Position numbers and translations under genes: made by a program. This document shows, piece by piece, positions 32,539 through 40,978 of a stretch of 45,330 bases of DNA. The first letter of the stretch is position 1. Every line of letters starts with the position of its first letter. The notes beneath the pieces were generated by a model that made no database searches, was not told the DNA's origin, and worked only from the letters and a program-made list of their open reading frames with translations. Source of the DNA: JAACEU01 sp043816165 (GTDB lineage Bacteria > Patescibacteriota > Gracilibacteria > UBA1369 > LOWO2-01-FULL-3); assembly GCA_043816165.1 (NCBI GenBank), contig JBDRIE010000009.1, positions 1-45,330 of the forward strand, written 5' to 3'.

Positions 32539-33321
32539 CTAATCATCTTTTTCTTCGGTTTCTTCTTCTGTAATTTTTACTTTTTCGTAATATTTTTCGT
32601 AATATTTTTTTACTTTTTCCAGTTCTTCAATAACTTTTTCGTCTTCTCCTGCGTGTAAGAATTTTGGAAGAATTTTTATGGAAATTGCTCCCGGGTATTT
32701 GTCTTGTTTAAGCTTAGTCAGAAAACTCTCGAGAGGCATAATGCCTTCTGAAGGTGGGGCATATTTTTTCCCTTTATAGACATTTGAAAAGTGAATGTGT
32801 ACTAAGTATTTTTTGAATGCATTGTAGGCTCGCATCAGGTCTTGTTTCTTTTCTCCGATTCTAGCTGTATCCAGCGAGATGTGTTTGAATTTCTTTAATT
32901 CTTGAGCGTTTGCCATTGCGTGTTCCGGGATGAATCCCAAGAATGTTCCCGCAGGTGCGTTTTCTAATGCAATTGATAGGAATTCTTTTTCTCTAAGTCT
33001 CGGAATTTCGGTTTTTAACCAACTGGCAAGTTTGAAATCCAGTAGTTTTGGTGGTTGAAGTACTAATACTTTTGCGCCAATATTCTTTGTCATCTCAACA
33101 ATTTCTTTGATCCTTTTTGAAGCTACCTGGTTTGGTGCTGATACAGCGTGAACCGGTAAATCATGTTCTTTTATGAGTTTATTTATATAATCTGCATTGC
33201 ATGAATCAAATTGTCCGAAATTTACGCTCAAATCAATTCCGTCATAGCCAGCTGCTTTCGCTAACTCGAATATGCGATTAAGTCCGTATCCACGTAATGA
33301 TTCTGTAGTTAGAATTATCAT
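32539..33321 (-). CDS. Sugar phosphate isomerase/epimerase-like TIM-barrel protein
   Basis: 260 residues. The pattern GYDGIDLSVNFGQFDS, HDLPVHAVSAPN, AKVLVLQPPKLL, ALENAPAGTFLGF, KHISLDTARIGEK and LVHIHFSNVYKGKKYAPPSE matches the xylose isomerase-like / AP endonuclease 2 superfamily. Candidate metal ligands are the glutamate in IALENA, the aspartate in SLDTAR and the histidine in HIHFSN. The exact substrate cannot be assigned. The C-terminus is charged (EETEEKDD). It has a plausible promoter and precedes rpoB. Confidence 0.82.
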   Translation of the reverse strand: MIILTTESLRGYGLNRIFELAKAAGYDGIDLSVNFGQFDSCNADYINKLIKEHDLPVHAVSAPNQVASKRIKEIVEMTKNIGAKVLVLQPPKLLDFKLASWLKTEIPRLREKEFLSIALENAPAGTFLGFIPEHAMANAQELKKFKHISLDTARIGEKKQDLMRAYNAFKKYLVHIHFSNVYKGKKYAPPSEGIMPLESFLTKLKQDKYPGAISIKILPKFLHAGEDEKVIEELEKVKKYYEKYYEKVKITEEETEEKDD

Positions 33322-33345
33322 ATTTTGTTTTTATAAATCTTTTTT

Positions 33346-33375
33346 ATTTTAACATAAGAAGGGTTTCAGGAGCAA
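33346..33375 (-). promoter_or_regulatory. Possible promoter for the TIM-barrel gene
   Basis: Minus strand: TTGCTC (33370-33375), 18-base spacer, TAAAAT (33346-33351) preceded by TGT (extended -10). The 138-base gap between the two genes holds nothing else I can recognise. Confidence 0.45.
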
Positions 33376-33459
33376 GTCACTACCAAGATATTTTATTGGC
33401 GCTTTCTAGAATTCTAATTCCTTGTTTATTTAATGTTTTTGTAATTTCTTTTCTTGTTG

Positions 33460-33858
33460 CTAAAGTTCTTCGAAGAAAAGTTTATTTTTTTCGAATAACT
33501 TTGTTATTTCTGCAGAAAATGGTTTTTGTTGTGACTCTTCTTCTATGGCTAATTCTATTTCAACTTTGTGAACCATGTGAGTAATTTCATCTTGAACGCA
33601 ATATACATTTATTGCTCCTTTTTGACTTATTAGATAGCAGATCTCGCCGGTTTTTTGTGTAATTGTAAAACCGGCAGATTCTAATGTTCTGATAATTTCT
33701 TCATACTGCATAATTACGCGTATTGATTGTGTGATTCCGGCTGCAGTTAGTATTGGTTCGTGCGGATCTCTTGGTTGGTTTGTAGAGATTGTATTTTGCG
33801 GAGACCGAGGCTTGCTGCGCTTTTCTTCGGGATATCTTGATTCGAGAATATTATTCAT
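33460..33858 (-). CDS. Small protein of unknown function
   Basis: 132 residues. I do not recognise a family. The first 40 residues look disordered and basic (RYPEEKRSKPRSPQN). The remainder (about 50-132) reads as a compact alpha/beta domain: a helix (QYEEIIRTLESAGF), strands (GEICYLISQKGAINVYCVQD, MVHKVEIELAIEEE) and a final helix. No membrane segment or signal peptide. It follows serS on the same strand. Confidence 0.7.
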   Translation of the reverse strand: MNNILESRYPEEKRSKPRSPQNTISTNQPRDPHEPILTAAGITQSIRVIMQYEEIIRTLESAGFTITQKTGEICYLISQKGAINVYCVQDEITHMVHKVEIELAIEEESQQKPFSAEITKLFEKNKLFFEEL

Positions 33859-33929
33859 TTGTTATGATTATTAGAAATGTGTTATACAAAAGCACGATTA
33901 CGGTTCTTTGTCAATTCGCCGTGGTGTTG

Positions 33930-35198
33930 TTATTTCTTTTCTATCTTGGTTTTTCCACCCATGAACGGGTGAAGGACTTCGGGGATTGAAACTGAGCCGT
34001 CAGCGTTTTGATTGTTTTCGAGGATTGCCACGAGGGTGCGGGCAATAGCGATAGCTGTACCGTTTAGGGTGTGGAGATAGAGATTTTGGCCGTCTTTTTT
34101 GTAGCGGATTTTTGCGCGGCGAGCTTGGAAATCGGTGCAGTTTGAGCATGAAGTGAGTTCTCTGAATTTGTTTTGAGTTGGGATCCAGACTTCGATGTCG
34201 TATTTTTTTGCTGCTGGGGCTCCGAGGTCTCCTCCGCATATATTTACAACTTGATAGTGGAATCCAAGGTCTTGCATTATTTCCTCTTCGATTTCGCGGA
34301 TTAATTCAAATTCTTCTTCGGATTTGTCCGGATGGCAGAAGCTAAACATTTCTACTTTGTCGAATTGGTGGACTCTGATAATTCCTGCGGTGTCTTTCCC
34401 ATATGATCCGGCTTCTCGTCGGAAGCAAGTGGAGAATCCGCAATAGCGGGTTGGGAGGGAGGATTCGTCGAGGATTTCTGTTGCGTGAAGCATGGTTAGT
34501 GGGACTTCTGAGGTTCCGACTAGAAATAGTTCTGGATTATCCTCTCTTATTTCAGGTGCTGAAGTTACGTGGTATATCTCGTTTTCTTCTGCCGGGAAAA
34601 ATCCTGTTGCGAACATTGCTTCTTTTTTTACTAGTGTTGGGGTGATGACCGGTGCGAATCCTTTTGCGTGGAGTTTGTGGATTACGAATTGGAGAAGTGC
34701 GAATTCGAGAAGTGCGGCTTCGTTTTTTAGATAGTAGAAGCGAGCACCGGAGGTTCTGGTTCCTCTTTCTATGTCGATTATGTCGAGTTTTCTTCCGAGT
34801 TCTATGTGATCTTTCGGCTCGAAGTCGAATTTTGGTTTTTCCCCATATGTACTTACAATTTCATTATCTTCTTCGTCTTTTCCTTCAGGAACGGAATCGA
34901 GTGGGGGATTTGGAACTTGTGTTGCGAGGTGGTCAATCATTACTTCAATTGCGTAGATTTTAGGTTCTAGAGATTTTATTTCGTCTTTAATTTTTTTCAT
35001 CTTTGCGATCGTCTCGTTATCCATTTTTCCTTTGCTTGCTGCGTTTTGTTCTGCTCGCAGTTTTTCAGCTTGAACGAGCTTTTCGTTTCGTTGTTTGTAA
35101 AGTTCTTCGATTTTATCTATTTCAACTTTTACGTTTTTCTTGGCTGCGCCTTGTTTTACGAGGCCGGGGTTTTCTATGATGAATTTTATGTCGAGCAT
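33930..35198 (-). CDS. serS: Seryl-tRNA synthetase
   Basis: 422 residues. The N-terminal coiled-coil arm covers about 1-110. Class II motifs follow: motif 2 in TRYCGFSTCFRREAGSYGKD and motif 3 in LNGTAIAIARTLVAILEN. It ends in the usual PEVLHPFMGG segment. It charges tRNA-Ser (and tRNA-Sec where present). It begins three bases after efp. Confidence 0.97.
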   Translation of the reverse strand: MLDIKFIIENPGLVKQGAAKKNVKVEIDKIEELYKQRNEKLVQAEKLRAEQNAASKGKMDNETIAKMKKIKDEIKSLEPKIYAIEVMIDHLATQVPNPPLDSVPEGKDEEDNEIVSTYGEKPKFDFEPKDHIELGRKLDIIDIERGTRTSGARFYYLKNEAALLEFALLQFVIHKLHAKGFAPVITPTLVKKEAMFATGFFPAEENEIYHVTSAPEIREDNPELFLVGTSEVPLTMLHATEILDESSLPTRYCGFSTCFRREAGSYGKDTAGIIRVHQFDKVEMFSFCHPDKSEEEFELIREIEEEIMQDLGFHYQVVNICGGDLGAPAAKKYDIEVWIPTQNKFRELTSCSNCTDFQARRAKIRYKKDGQNLYLHTLNGTAIAIARTLVAILENNQNADGSVSIPEVLHPFMGGKTKIEKK

Positions 35199-35201
35199 AA
35201 T

Positions 35202-35759
35202 TTAGGCTTTAGAGAGGTAGGTTCCGTTTTCGGTATTTATTTTAATGGTTTCTCCTTCTTTTATAAATAGTGGGACTTTTAGGATTGCTCCTGTCTCAAT
35301 TTCTGCATCTTTGTTTCCTCCTGTGGCTGTGTCTCCTTTTACTCCCGGAGTTGTGCTTACAACTTTGAAGTCCATTTTTGGTGGGAGTTGAATGGAAATA
35401 GGAGTTCCTTCAATGAATAAGACGTGAACGTCAGTTCCGTCCAGTAAGTATTTTCCGTCGTCGCCGATTGCGTCTTTTTGTAGGACGAATTGGTCGTACG
35501 TTTCATTGTCCATGAAGTGGAAGTCATTCCCGTCTCTATATAAGAATTGGCATTTTTTTCGGATCGTATCGAGAATGTCGACTGATTCTCCGGATTTGAA
35601 AGTGTTTTCTATTACTTGGCCTGTTTTTAGGTTTTTTAGCTTTGTTCGAGTAAAAGCGGCACCTTTCCCAGGTTTTTCGAATTGAGTTTCTGTGATGAGC
35701 CAAGGCAGACCTTTGAATTTGATCGCTGAGCCTTTATTTATGTTTGTTGTTTGTACCAT
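35202..35759 (-). CDS. efp: Elongation factor P
   Basis: 185 residues with three beta-barrel domains. The conserved loop reads FEKPGKGAAFTRTKLKNL, with lysine at the tip where EF-P is modified in some bacteria. Central motifs are FLYRDGNDFHFMDNETYDQ and the C-terminal domain ends GETIKINTENGTYL. EF-P relieves ribosome stalling at polyproline. Its start lies inside the end of the LOG gene (26-base overlap). Confidence 0.96.
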   Translation of the reverse strand: MVQTTNINKGSAIKFKGLPWLITETQFEKPGKGAAFTRTKLKNLKTGQVIENTFKSGESVDILDTIRKKCQFLYRDGNDFHFMDNETYDQFVLQKDAIGDDGKYLLDGTDVHVLFIEGTPISIQLPPKMDFKVVSTTPGVKGDTATGGNKDAEIETGAILKVPLFIKEGETIKINTENGTYLSKA

Positions 35760-36378
35760 GTTTCTTGCCGTTATTAAATTTTCTATAAGTTTTCATAATT
35801 ATTTCCATTGCTTCTTCATTGTTTTTTACGATGTGAATGAAGTTCAAATCTTTTTCGCTAATAAGGCCTTCTTTCAAAGGGTATTTTTTCACCCAATTAA
35901 TCAATTTTTCCCACATTTTTCCAACTAATATAATTGGAATTGGCTTGAGATGTTTTACTTGTAAAAGTTGCCATGTGAAGAAAAGTTCCAGGCATGTACC
36001 AATTCCTCCCGGCATGATCACGGCGACTTTTGAAAGTGCCATAAATGTATCAAGGCGTTTTGAGAACTGATCGAATCTCTTTTTTATTTCCAAATGTTTA
36101 TTGCTTTTACTTTCCCATGGAAGGTTGATTACGAGTCCGATGGAATCTGATTTGTGTCCTTTGTCTCCGGCCTCGTGTCCTGCATTCGCAGCTTCCATTA
36201 GTCCCGGTCCGCCGCCTGTGACTATGTCAAATTTGTGTTTCCCAACTTCGTAGGCGAGATCAAAAACTTGTTTATAAATTTTGTCGGCAGTTTTTATTCT
36301 GGCAGATCCAAAAATAGCTACGCGAAATTCCTTTCTCTTAATTTCATCTCGCATGGATCGTGGTTTTTTTGTTGGCAT
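35734..36378 (-). CDS. LOG-family protein (nucleoside 5'-monophosphate phosphoribohydrolase-like)
   Basis: 214 residues. The Rossmann-type domain has VTGGGPGLMEAANAGHEAG and the family signature PGGIGTCLELFFTWQLLQ (PGGxGTxxE). Family members cleave cytokinin- or AMP-type nucleotides to base and ribose phosphate; the substrate here is not predictable. The final 20 residues are basic. It lies 18 bases after tkt. Confidence 0.88.
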   Translation of the reverse strand: MPTKKPRSMRDEIKRKEFRVAIFGSARIKTADKIYKQVFDLAYEVGKHKFDIVTGGGPGLMEAANAGHEAGDKGHKSDSIGLVINLPWESKSNKHLEIKKRFDQFSKRLDTFMALSKVAVIMPGGIGTCLELFFTWQLLQVKHLKPIPIILVGKMWEKLINWVKKYPLKEGLISEKDLNFIHIVKNNEEAMEIIMKTYRKFNNGKKHGTNNKHK

Positions 36379-36396
36379 GAGGAAAAAGATTATTTT

Positions 36397-38337
36397 TTAT
36401 TGTAAAAGTTTCTCACATTTAATTGCGATTGATTCGCCGTCCATGCCATTTAATTCATAGAGCGCGGCTGATGATCCGGATAGATTGTATTTTTCAGGGC
36501 CGATCATTTCAAATTTATCTACATCCATTCCGTTTTTTTGGATATGGCGAGCAATTTGTCCTCCAAGTCCGGAATATGTGTTGTGGTCTTCGATGGTTAA
36601 GACTTTTTTTGTCTTTTTGATCGAGTCTGTGAGAGTTTCGTCAAATTTTTTGATGGAAGAAACAGCGATAAGCTCGGCTGAAATTCCTGTCCGGCCGCCA
36701 GGTGGACCTTTTTCTTTGAGAATACGGTGAGCTTCGAGTGAATGAGAGACCATTGTTCCGATTGCAATAATTGTTATGTCGTTGCCTTCACGGACACGTT
36801 CACATTTTCCATATTCATATTTATAATTTTCGTCAAAATATAGTGAGCCGTCTTCTTTTGTGAGAATAGGGAGATTGTGTCGTCCCATTCTTACGTAAAA
36901 ATTTCCGTAATGTGAGGCAATATATCGAATTATTCTGTCTGTTTGGTTTGCATCAGCGGGTTCGATTATCATTGTGTTGAACATACCGAGGAATGATCCC
37001 ATGTCGTCGATTGCTTGGTGAGTTGGCCCGTCTTCTCCTACAGAAAGTCCTCCGTGAGTGGCAACCATTTTGACGTTTGTGTAGTTGATGTCGTTGAGGC
37101 GGGCTTGATCTTTTGCCCGGCTAGACATGAATACGGCGTATGTTGATGCAAATGGTATATAGTCGCAGAGGCTCAATGCGCCCGCCGTCGTTACCATATG
37201 CTGTTCGGCAATTCCACATTCAATGAATTGGTCGGGCGTCTTTTTCGCAATTGCGTTCGCGTTCACAGATCCCCCTACATCGGCGGTGAGCCCCAAGACA
37301 TTTTTATTTAGCTCTCCGAGCGAAGCTAACGCATTTCCGTATGCTTTTCTGCATGGAACCATCTCATCAGCTTGATATGTTATGGGATTTCCTGTGTTTA
37401 CCTCAACTTCACTCAAAAGCGGGGGATATTTTGAAGGAATAGGTTTCCATTTTATAAATTTTTTGAATTCTTCCAGTTCAGTTTTTTCGTTTTCACTTAG
37501 TTCGAAATTTGCTATTTGTGAGGCCGCTTCTTCTTCTTTTGGTGCTTTTCCATGCCATGCAGGGTCCAAATTTCGTCCCGCTTTTTCCATAAAATCCACA
37601 CCTTGCCCCATGTATGTGTCTCCGATTATCACTACCGGTTTGCCGTTATCTTCGTAAGCTTCGGCGATGGCTTTCCATATTGCCTGGAAATCATGTCCGT
37701 CTGCTTCGATCACGTTCCAATGTCCCGCTTCGAATGTTTTTTTGATGTCGATGTTGAGCGTTTTCTCGAGGCTGGCTGTTAATTGGACTTTATTGTAGTC
37801 GATGAATAGGATCATGTTGTCCAGCTTGTAGTGTTTTGAGAAATGGATCATTTCGTGGACTTGTCCTTCTTGAGTTTCTCCGTCTCCCATTAAGACGAAC
37901 ACTTTATTATTAGTTTTCTTTAATTTTTCTGCTAATGCAAAAGCCGATCCTGCCGATACTCCTGCGCCTAACGGTCCTGTTCCATATTCGATTCCGTCAA
38001 CGTGTCTTGTGATGTGTCCTTCAAATATTGATCCTGCTTGTCGGAAATTTTTGATCACATCTTCTTTGTCGATATATCCCAGTTCTGCAAGCACGCCGTA
38101 AACAGCAGGGGAGATATGTCCGTGTGAAACGGTGACTTTTTCTCCGGTTTGGCTAATTATGTATGCGTAAATTGTGGCAAGGTAATCTAGTGTGGAGAGT
38201 GATCCTCCCGGATGGCCGCTTTGCGCGTTTAAAGTCATTTGCAAAATAGATTTTCTGCAGGATTTGGTGAAAGTTTTTAGAAAGTCGATATGTTCCTGTT
38301 TGAGGGGTTTACCGACTTCTGGTAAAGATGTGAACAT
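36397..38337 (-). CDS. tkt: Transketolase
   Basis: 646 residues, a single full-length chain. The thiamine diphosphate domain contains SGHPGGSLSTLDYLATIYAY, SHGHISPAVYGVLAELGY, GPLGAGVSAGSAFA and the GDGETQEGQVHE / DYNKVQ pair (ThDP motif GDG...N). The pyrimidine domain has the catalytic glutamate in ECGIAEQHMV, and the C-terminal domain has IEDHNTYSGLGG. It shifts two-carbon units in the non-oxidative pentose phosphate pathway. It starts one base after pgi, forming a small sugar-phosphate operon. Confidence 0.96.
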   Translation of the reverse strand: MFTSLPEVGKPLKQEHIDFLKTFTKSCRKSILQMTLNAQSGHPGGSLSTLDYLATIYAYIISQTGEKVTVSHGHISPAVYGVLAELGYIDKEDVIKNFRQAGSIFEGHITRHVDGIEYGTGPLGAGVSAGSAFALAEKLKKTNNKVFVLMGDGETQEGQVHEMIHFSKHYKLDNMILFIDYNKVQLTASLEKTLNIDIKKTFEAGHWNVIEADGHDFQAIWKAIAEAYEDNGKPVVIIGDTYMGQGVDFMEKAGRNLDPAWHGKAPKEEEAASQIANFELSENEKTELEEFKKFIKWKPIPSKYPPLLSEVEVNTGNPITYQADEMVPCRKAYGNALASLGELNKNVLGLTADVGGSVNANAIAKKTPDQFIECGIAEQHMVTTAGALSLCDYIPFASTYAVFMSSRAKDQARLNDINYTNVKMVATHGGLSVGEDGPTHQAIDDMGSFLGMFNTMIIEPADANQTDRIIRYIASHYGNFYVRMGRHNLPILTKEDGSLYFDENYKYEYGKCERVREGNDITIIAIGTMVSHSLEAHRILKEKGPPGGRTGISAELIAVSSIKKFDETLTDSIKKTKKVLTIEDHNTYSGLGGQIARHIQKNGMDVDKFEMIGPEKYNLSGSSAALYELNGMDGESIAIKCEKLLQ

Positions 38338-38338
38338 G

Positions 38339-39523
38339 TTATTTGAGTAAAGCTTTTTTTGTAAGTTTTTTCGATAGCTCGACTCCCGGTTGGTCGAAAG
38401 CGTTTATGCCCATCAGTTCGCCTAGGAAAGCAGTTGCTCCTTCGAAAAGTAGGAAGAGTTGTCCCAATGTTTCTTCCGAGACGGAGTCTACTGAAATTGT
38501 TATATTTGGTCTACCGTTTTTTGTTAGAGCGGCTGCTGTCGCGTTCTTTTCGATTTGCATTAACTCTCCAAAAGTTGTTTTGTATGGCGAGTCGATTGCT
38601 ATTTCCGGATTCATGTTTTTCACTTCGATGAAAATAAATAGTTTGTCGTTTGGGCCGTCATTGTAGAGTTGTAGTTGTGAATGTTGGTCGGTTACACCGA
38701 GCGCGTTTGTTGGGGTAATTCCTTTTCCGTCTTTTCCTGTGGATTCTGCCAGAAGTTGTCGAAACCAGTCTGCGAATTTGATTAACTTTTGAGAATAAGG
38801 CATCAACACATTTATAGTTTTTCCTTTTTGACTGAGGTCAAATTGAGTTTTTGCCAGTTGGTAGGGGAGGTTGTTTTTTGAATCTGGACTTAGGAAATTG
38901 TCTCTTCCGACTTTTGCGCCTTTTAATATTTTTTCGATATCTATTCCTATTAGTTTTGCCGGAAGTAAGCCGACTACTGTGAGTACGGAAAATCTTCCAC
39001 CAACGTCTTCGGGAATATCGAATACTTCCAGATCCTCTTTTTCCGCTTCGTCCCGGAGTGGATTTGGTTGTGGGCCGGTGATTATTGTCATGTGGTCGCT
39101 GAGCTCATATCCGTTTTCTTTTATTTTTTTACTGAAATAGTCGTATTGGCTCAGGGTCTCTACTGTTCCTCCTGACTTTGTTATTACGATGAATAGGGTT
39201 TTTGAATAATCGATAACTTCTTCGAGCTCTTTTATCATTATCGGATCTATATTGTCCAAAACATGGAGTTTGTTTAGATATAAGTGTCCCAGGCTTTGTT
39301 GCAGGCAAATAGCACCGAGTGCTGAACCTCCGATTCCACATACAACTATGTGTTCAAAATCAGAATTCTTTTCGGCAAAGCGGTTTATTTTCCCGATAAT
39401 CTGATCATCGTCGATTGTGTAATAGAAGCCTTGTTTTTTTGCATGGATTTTGTTGAGAAGTTCGCTTAAGTTCTCTTCTTTTATTTCTTCGAGAGTTGAA
39501 TTTGATAAGTCTAGTCCAATCAT
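38339..39523 (-). CDS. pgi: Glucose-6-phosphate isomerase
   Basis: 394 residues from ATG at 39523. A TTG 24 bases upstream is also in frame but lies in a large palindrome, so ATG is preferred. SIS-type sugar phosphate sites are present: VVCGIGGSALGAICLQ and FIVITKSGGTVETLSQY. The C-terminal part has DQHSQLQLYNDGPNDKLFIF and NAFDQPGVELSKK, the family end signature. At under 400 residues it is a short-form enzyme. It interconverts glucose-6-phosphate and fructose-6-phosphate. Confidence 0.94.
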   Translation of the reverse strand: MIGLDLSNSTLEEIKEENLSELLNKIHAKKQGFYYTIDDDQIIGKINRFAEKNSDFEHIVVCGIGGSALGAICLQQSLGHLYLNKLHVLDNIDPIMIKELEEVIDYSKTLFIVITKSGGTVETLSQYDYFSKKIKENGYELSDHMTIITGPQPNPLRDEAEKEDLEVFDIPEDVGGRFSVLTVVGLLPAKLIGIDIEKILKGAKVGRDNFLSPDSKNNLPYQLAKTQFDLSQKGKTINVLMPYSQKLIKFADWFRQLLAESTGKDGKGITPTNALGVTDQHSQLQLYNDGPNDKLFIFIEVKNMNPEIAIDSPYKTTFGELMQIEKNATAAALTKNGRPNITISVDSVSEETLGQLFLLFEGATAFLGELMGINAFDQPGVELSKKLTKKALLK

Positions 39524-39543
39524 TGCCAGCAGTTTACTATATG

Positions 39544-39578
39544 ACAAAATACAGAATTACATACATTCTGTATTTTGT
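39544..39578 (-). terminator. 14-bp perfect palindrome between the RRM gene and pgi
   Basis: ACAAAATACAGAAT and ATTCTGTATTTTGT are perfect complements around a seven-base loop, 24 bases after the RRM stop codon. It is AT-rich and not followed by a long T-run, so a factor-assisted terminator or an mRNA-stabilising hairpin are both possible. Confidence 0.5.
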
Positions 39579-39602
39579 TAAGTTCGAAAGCTAATATAAA
39601 AA

Positions 39603-39857
39603 TCAGTCTTCTTTTGGTCGAGCTTCGTTTACTGCAAGATTTCGACCTTTTACTTCGAAGTCGTTCAAAGCTTCAATAGCTTTGTCTGCATCTTCGTCAT
39701 TTACAAAAGTCACAAATCCGAATCCTTTAGATCGGTTTGTAGCTCTGTCTTTGATGATGACACATTCTTCGATTTCTCCGTGTTCAGCGAATAAATCTTT
39801 TAGTTCGTCATCAGTTGTCCCCCAGTCGATATTACCGACAAATAGTTTCTTAGCCAT
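39603..39857 (-). CDS. RRM-type RNA-binding protein
   Basis: 84 residues forming a single RNA recognition motif. RNP2 is LFVGNI at residues 5-10 and RNP1 is KGFGFVTF at about 44-51. The C-terminus NEARPKED matches small bacterial glycine-poor RRM proteins, often cold-induced. It binds single-stranded RNA. It has a promoter-like sequence upstream and a strong hairpin downstream, so it is probably monocistronic. Confidence 0.95.
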   Translation of the reverse strand: MAKKLFVGNIDWGTTDDELKDLFAEHGEIEECVIIKDRATNRSKGFGFVTFVNDEDADKAIEALNDFEVKGRNLAVNEARPKED

Positions 39858-39880
39858 AAAAATGGATTAATTATGCCACG

Positions 39881-39933
39881 AGATTAGCAGATAGATGGTG
39901 GATTGCAAGTGAAAAATGCTTTTGTGGTATTAT
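39881..39933. promoter_or_regulatory. Divergent promoter region sharing a palindromic TTGCAA -35 box
   Basis: TTGCAA at 39903-39908 is its own reverse complement and can serve as -35 on both strands. Minus: TAATCT (39881-39886) after 16 bases, for the RRM gene. Plus: TATTAT (39928-39933) after 19 bases, for the membrane protein. The plus-side spacing is poor, so that call is weaker. Confidence 0.4.
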
Positions 39934-39939
39934 TTGCGT

Positions 39940-40473
39940 ATGGGAACCTTTGGTGCGGAATATCTTTTTATTGGGTTATACATTGTCATCTTCCTGTATT
40001 TAGGCTTAAGCAAGAGGTGGAGAGAGTTTTATTATTTGGGTATGGCGTCTGTCCTTTCAGTCGCCTGGGTTTACATTGCGAGTAATCAGTATGGATATAA
40101 TAGCGAAATGTTGAAGATTTTTGGGCTGAATACCTATCCACTTTTTGCATGGGCGATTGTTTTGTTTATTTTCGTTAATCTTTATTTTTTCCTGGAGAAT
40201 GTTCTTGAATTTAGTGGAAAAATTAAAAAGATTTTACTTTTTATGGGGCTTTATTGGTCCTTGTTGATACTTGGTGAGACTATTTGGTATCACGTTTTTG
40301 ATATTCAAAATGTCGCAACTGCAATGTATTCGGGTTTGCCAATATGCGACTGCCTCCATGCTCCTTTGTGGATGCAGGTATCATATTTTGCGATGGGGCC
40401 TGTGTATTTTGTGATGTGCGAGGGTGTTGTTTTATTTCACAGCAAATTTCTTGTGAATATAATTAGAAAATGA
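39940..40473 (+). CDS. Integral membrane protein of unknown function
   Basis: 177 residues from ATG at 39940; an in-frame ATG at 39916 would add eight residues. About five or six hydrophobic segments are visible (AEYLFIGLYIVIFLYLG, YYLGMASVLSVAWVYIA, LFAWAIVLFIFVNLYFF, ILLFMGLYWSLLILGETIW, VSYFAMGPVYFVMCEGVVLF). It contains conserved-looking polar residues within membranes (E-x-x-WYH near residue 118). I cannot assign a family. It converges on the last cassette of the array and marks its distal boundary. Confidence 0.78.
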   Translation: MGTFGAEYLFIGLYIVIFLYLGLSKRWREFYYLGMASVLSVAWVYIASNQYGYNSEMLKIFGLNTYPLFAWAIVLFIFVNLYFFLENVLEFSGKIKKILLFMGLYWSLLILGETIWYHVFDIQNVATAMYSGLPICDCLHAPLWMQVSYFAMGPVYFVMCEGVVLFHSKFLVNIIRK

Positions 40474-40497
40474 TTAAATATAGCAAAATATTATGTA

Positions 40498-40568
40498 GAC
40501 TAACGGCTGGGGTTCGTACGATGACAAATATGGGCGACCCTAGGGGAGCCGTATAGTCTATGTTAGGC
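40498..40568 (-). repeat. attC site, short and mosaic, distal end of array
   Basis: Inverse core GCCTAAC (40562-40568) and core GTTAGTC (40498-40504, one position off consensus). The left arm ATAGACTATACGG and the right arm CGTACGAACCCCA do not pair well, and the central stem seen in other sites is missing. It looks like a fusion of two different sites or a degenerate end site. Confidence 0.6.
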
Positions 40569-40600
40569 GAAGACGACCTGAATATGTTAGTGTTTAACTA

Positions 40601-40834
40601 TTAACCTAATTTTTTTACTGATTCGACTTTGTCCCAGCTTAAAGTAAATCCTCTATTATCTGTTATTCCATTTTCATCAACGGTAGAAATGTCTCCGATG
40701 GATACTAGAATTGGTTTTTGATCATTATTCCGTTGTATATCTAGATATCCATGTACTCCCAATTCAAGCATGATGGCTTGTATTTCTTCAACCATCATAT
40801 CGCTATCAACGGCCTCTGGTGATTCTAGTGACAT
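40601..40834 (-). CDS. Cassette gene of unknown function (77 residues)
   Basis: 77 residues, soluble, acidic N-terminus (SLESPEAVDSDMM). It reads as one helix (VEEIQAIMLELGVHG) followed by beta strands (YLDIQRNN, PILVSIGDIST, GFTLSWDKVE). No family recognised. It is the last cassette gene before the membrane protein. A TATGAT box lies in the 50 bases between the preceding core and the start. Confidence 0.65.
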   Translation of the reverse strand: MSLESPEAVDSDMMVEEIQAIMLELGVHGYLDIQRNNDQKPILVSIGDISTVDENGITDNRGFTLSWDKVESVKKLG

Positions 40835-40884
40835 AGTTTAAGTTATTAATAAATGGACGTTATCATAACAAAAAATTCGCTTTC

Positions 40885-40960
40885 GTACAACGGCAGGGAC
40901 TATATGAACTTGACCAGTGATAAAATAAGCCAAAGGCGGATCACCGGTCAATATGGGCGA
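40885..40960 (-). repeat. attC right half after the hicBA unit
   Basis: Contains the central stem (GACCGGTGATCCGCC pairing with ATCACTGGTC) and ends in core GTTGTAC (40885-40891). Its outer left arm and inverse core are missing and are replaced by the 18-bp inverted repeat at 40961-40978. The central part is clearly related to the complete site at 42977-43083. Confidence 0.65.
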
Positions 40961-40978
40961 ACAAATTTGACTTATTTT
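40961..40978 (-). repeat. 18-bp inverted repeat, downstream copy (hicBA unit)
   Basis: ACAAATTTGACTTATTTT on the plus strand is a perfect inverted copy of 41390-41407. It includes the stop codon of the hicA remnant. Confidence 0.8.

Noticed and set aside
33322..33459. tRNA gene near serS
   Set aside because: No cloverleaf arms, T-loop consensus or CCA-adjacent acceptor stem could be found on either strand.
33859..33929. Promoter TTGACA...TATAAC before the small unknown gene after serS
   Set aside because: The spacing is 22 bases, too long for a normal sigma70 promoter.
39524..39547. TTG start for glucose-6-phosphate isomerase
   Set aside because: It falls in the arm of a 14-bp palindrome; an ATG 24 bases downstream is in frame and begins the recognisable protein.
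1..39857. Alternative genetic code with UGA as glycine (as in some CPR lineages)
   Set aside because: Conserved proteins are full length under the standard code, with no conserved glycine replaced by an in-frame TGA.
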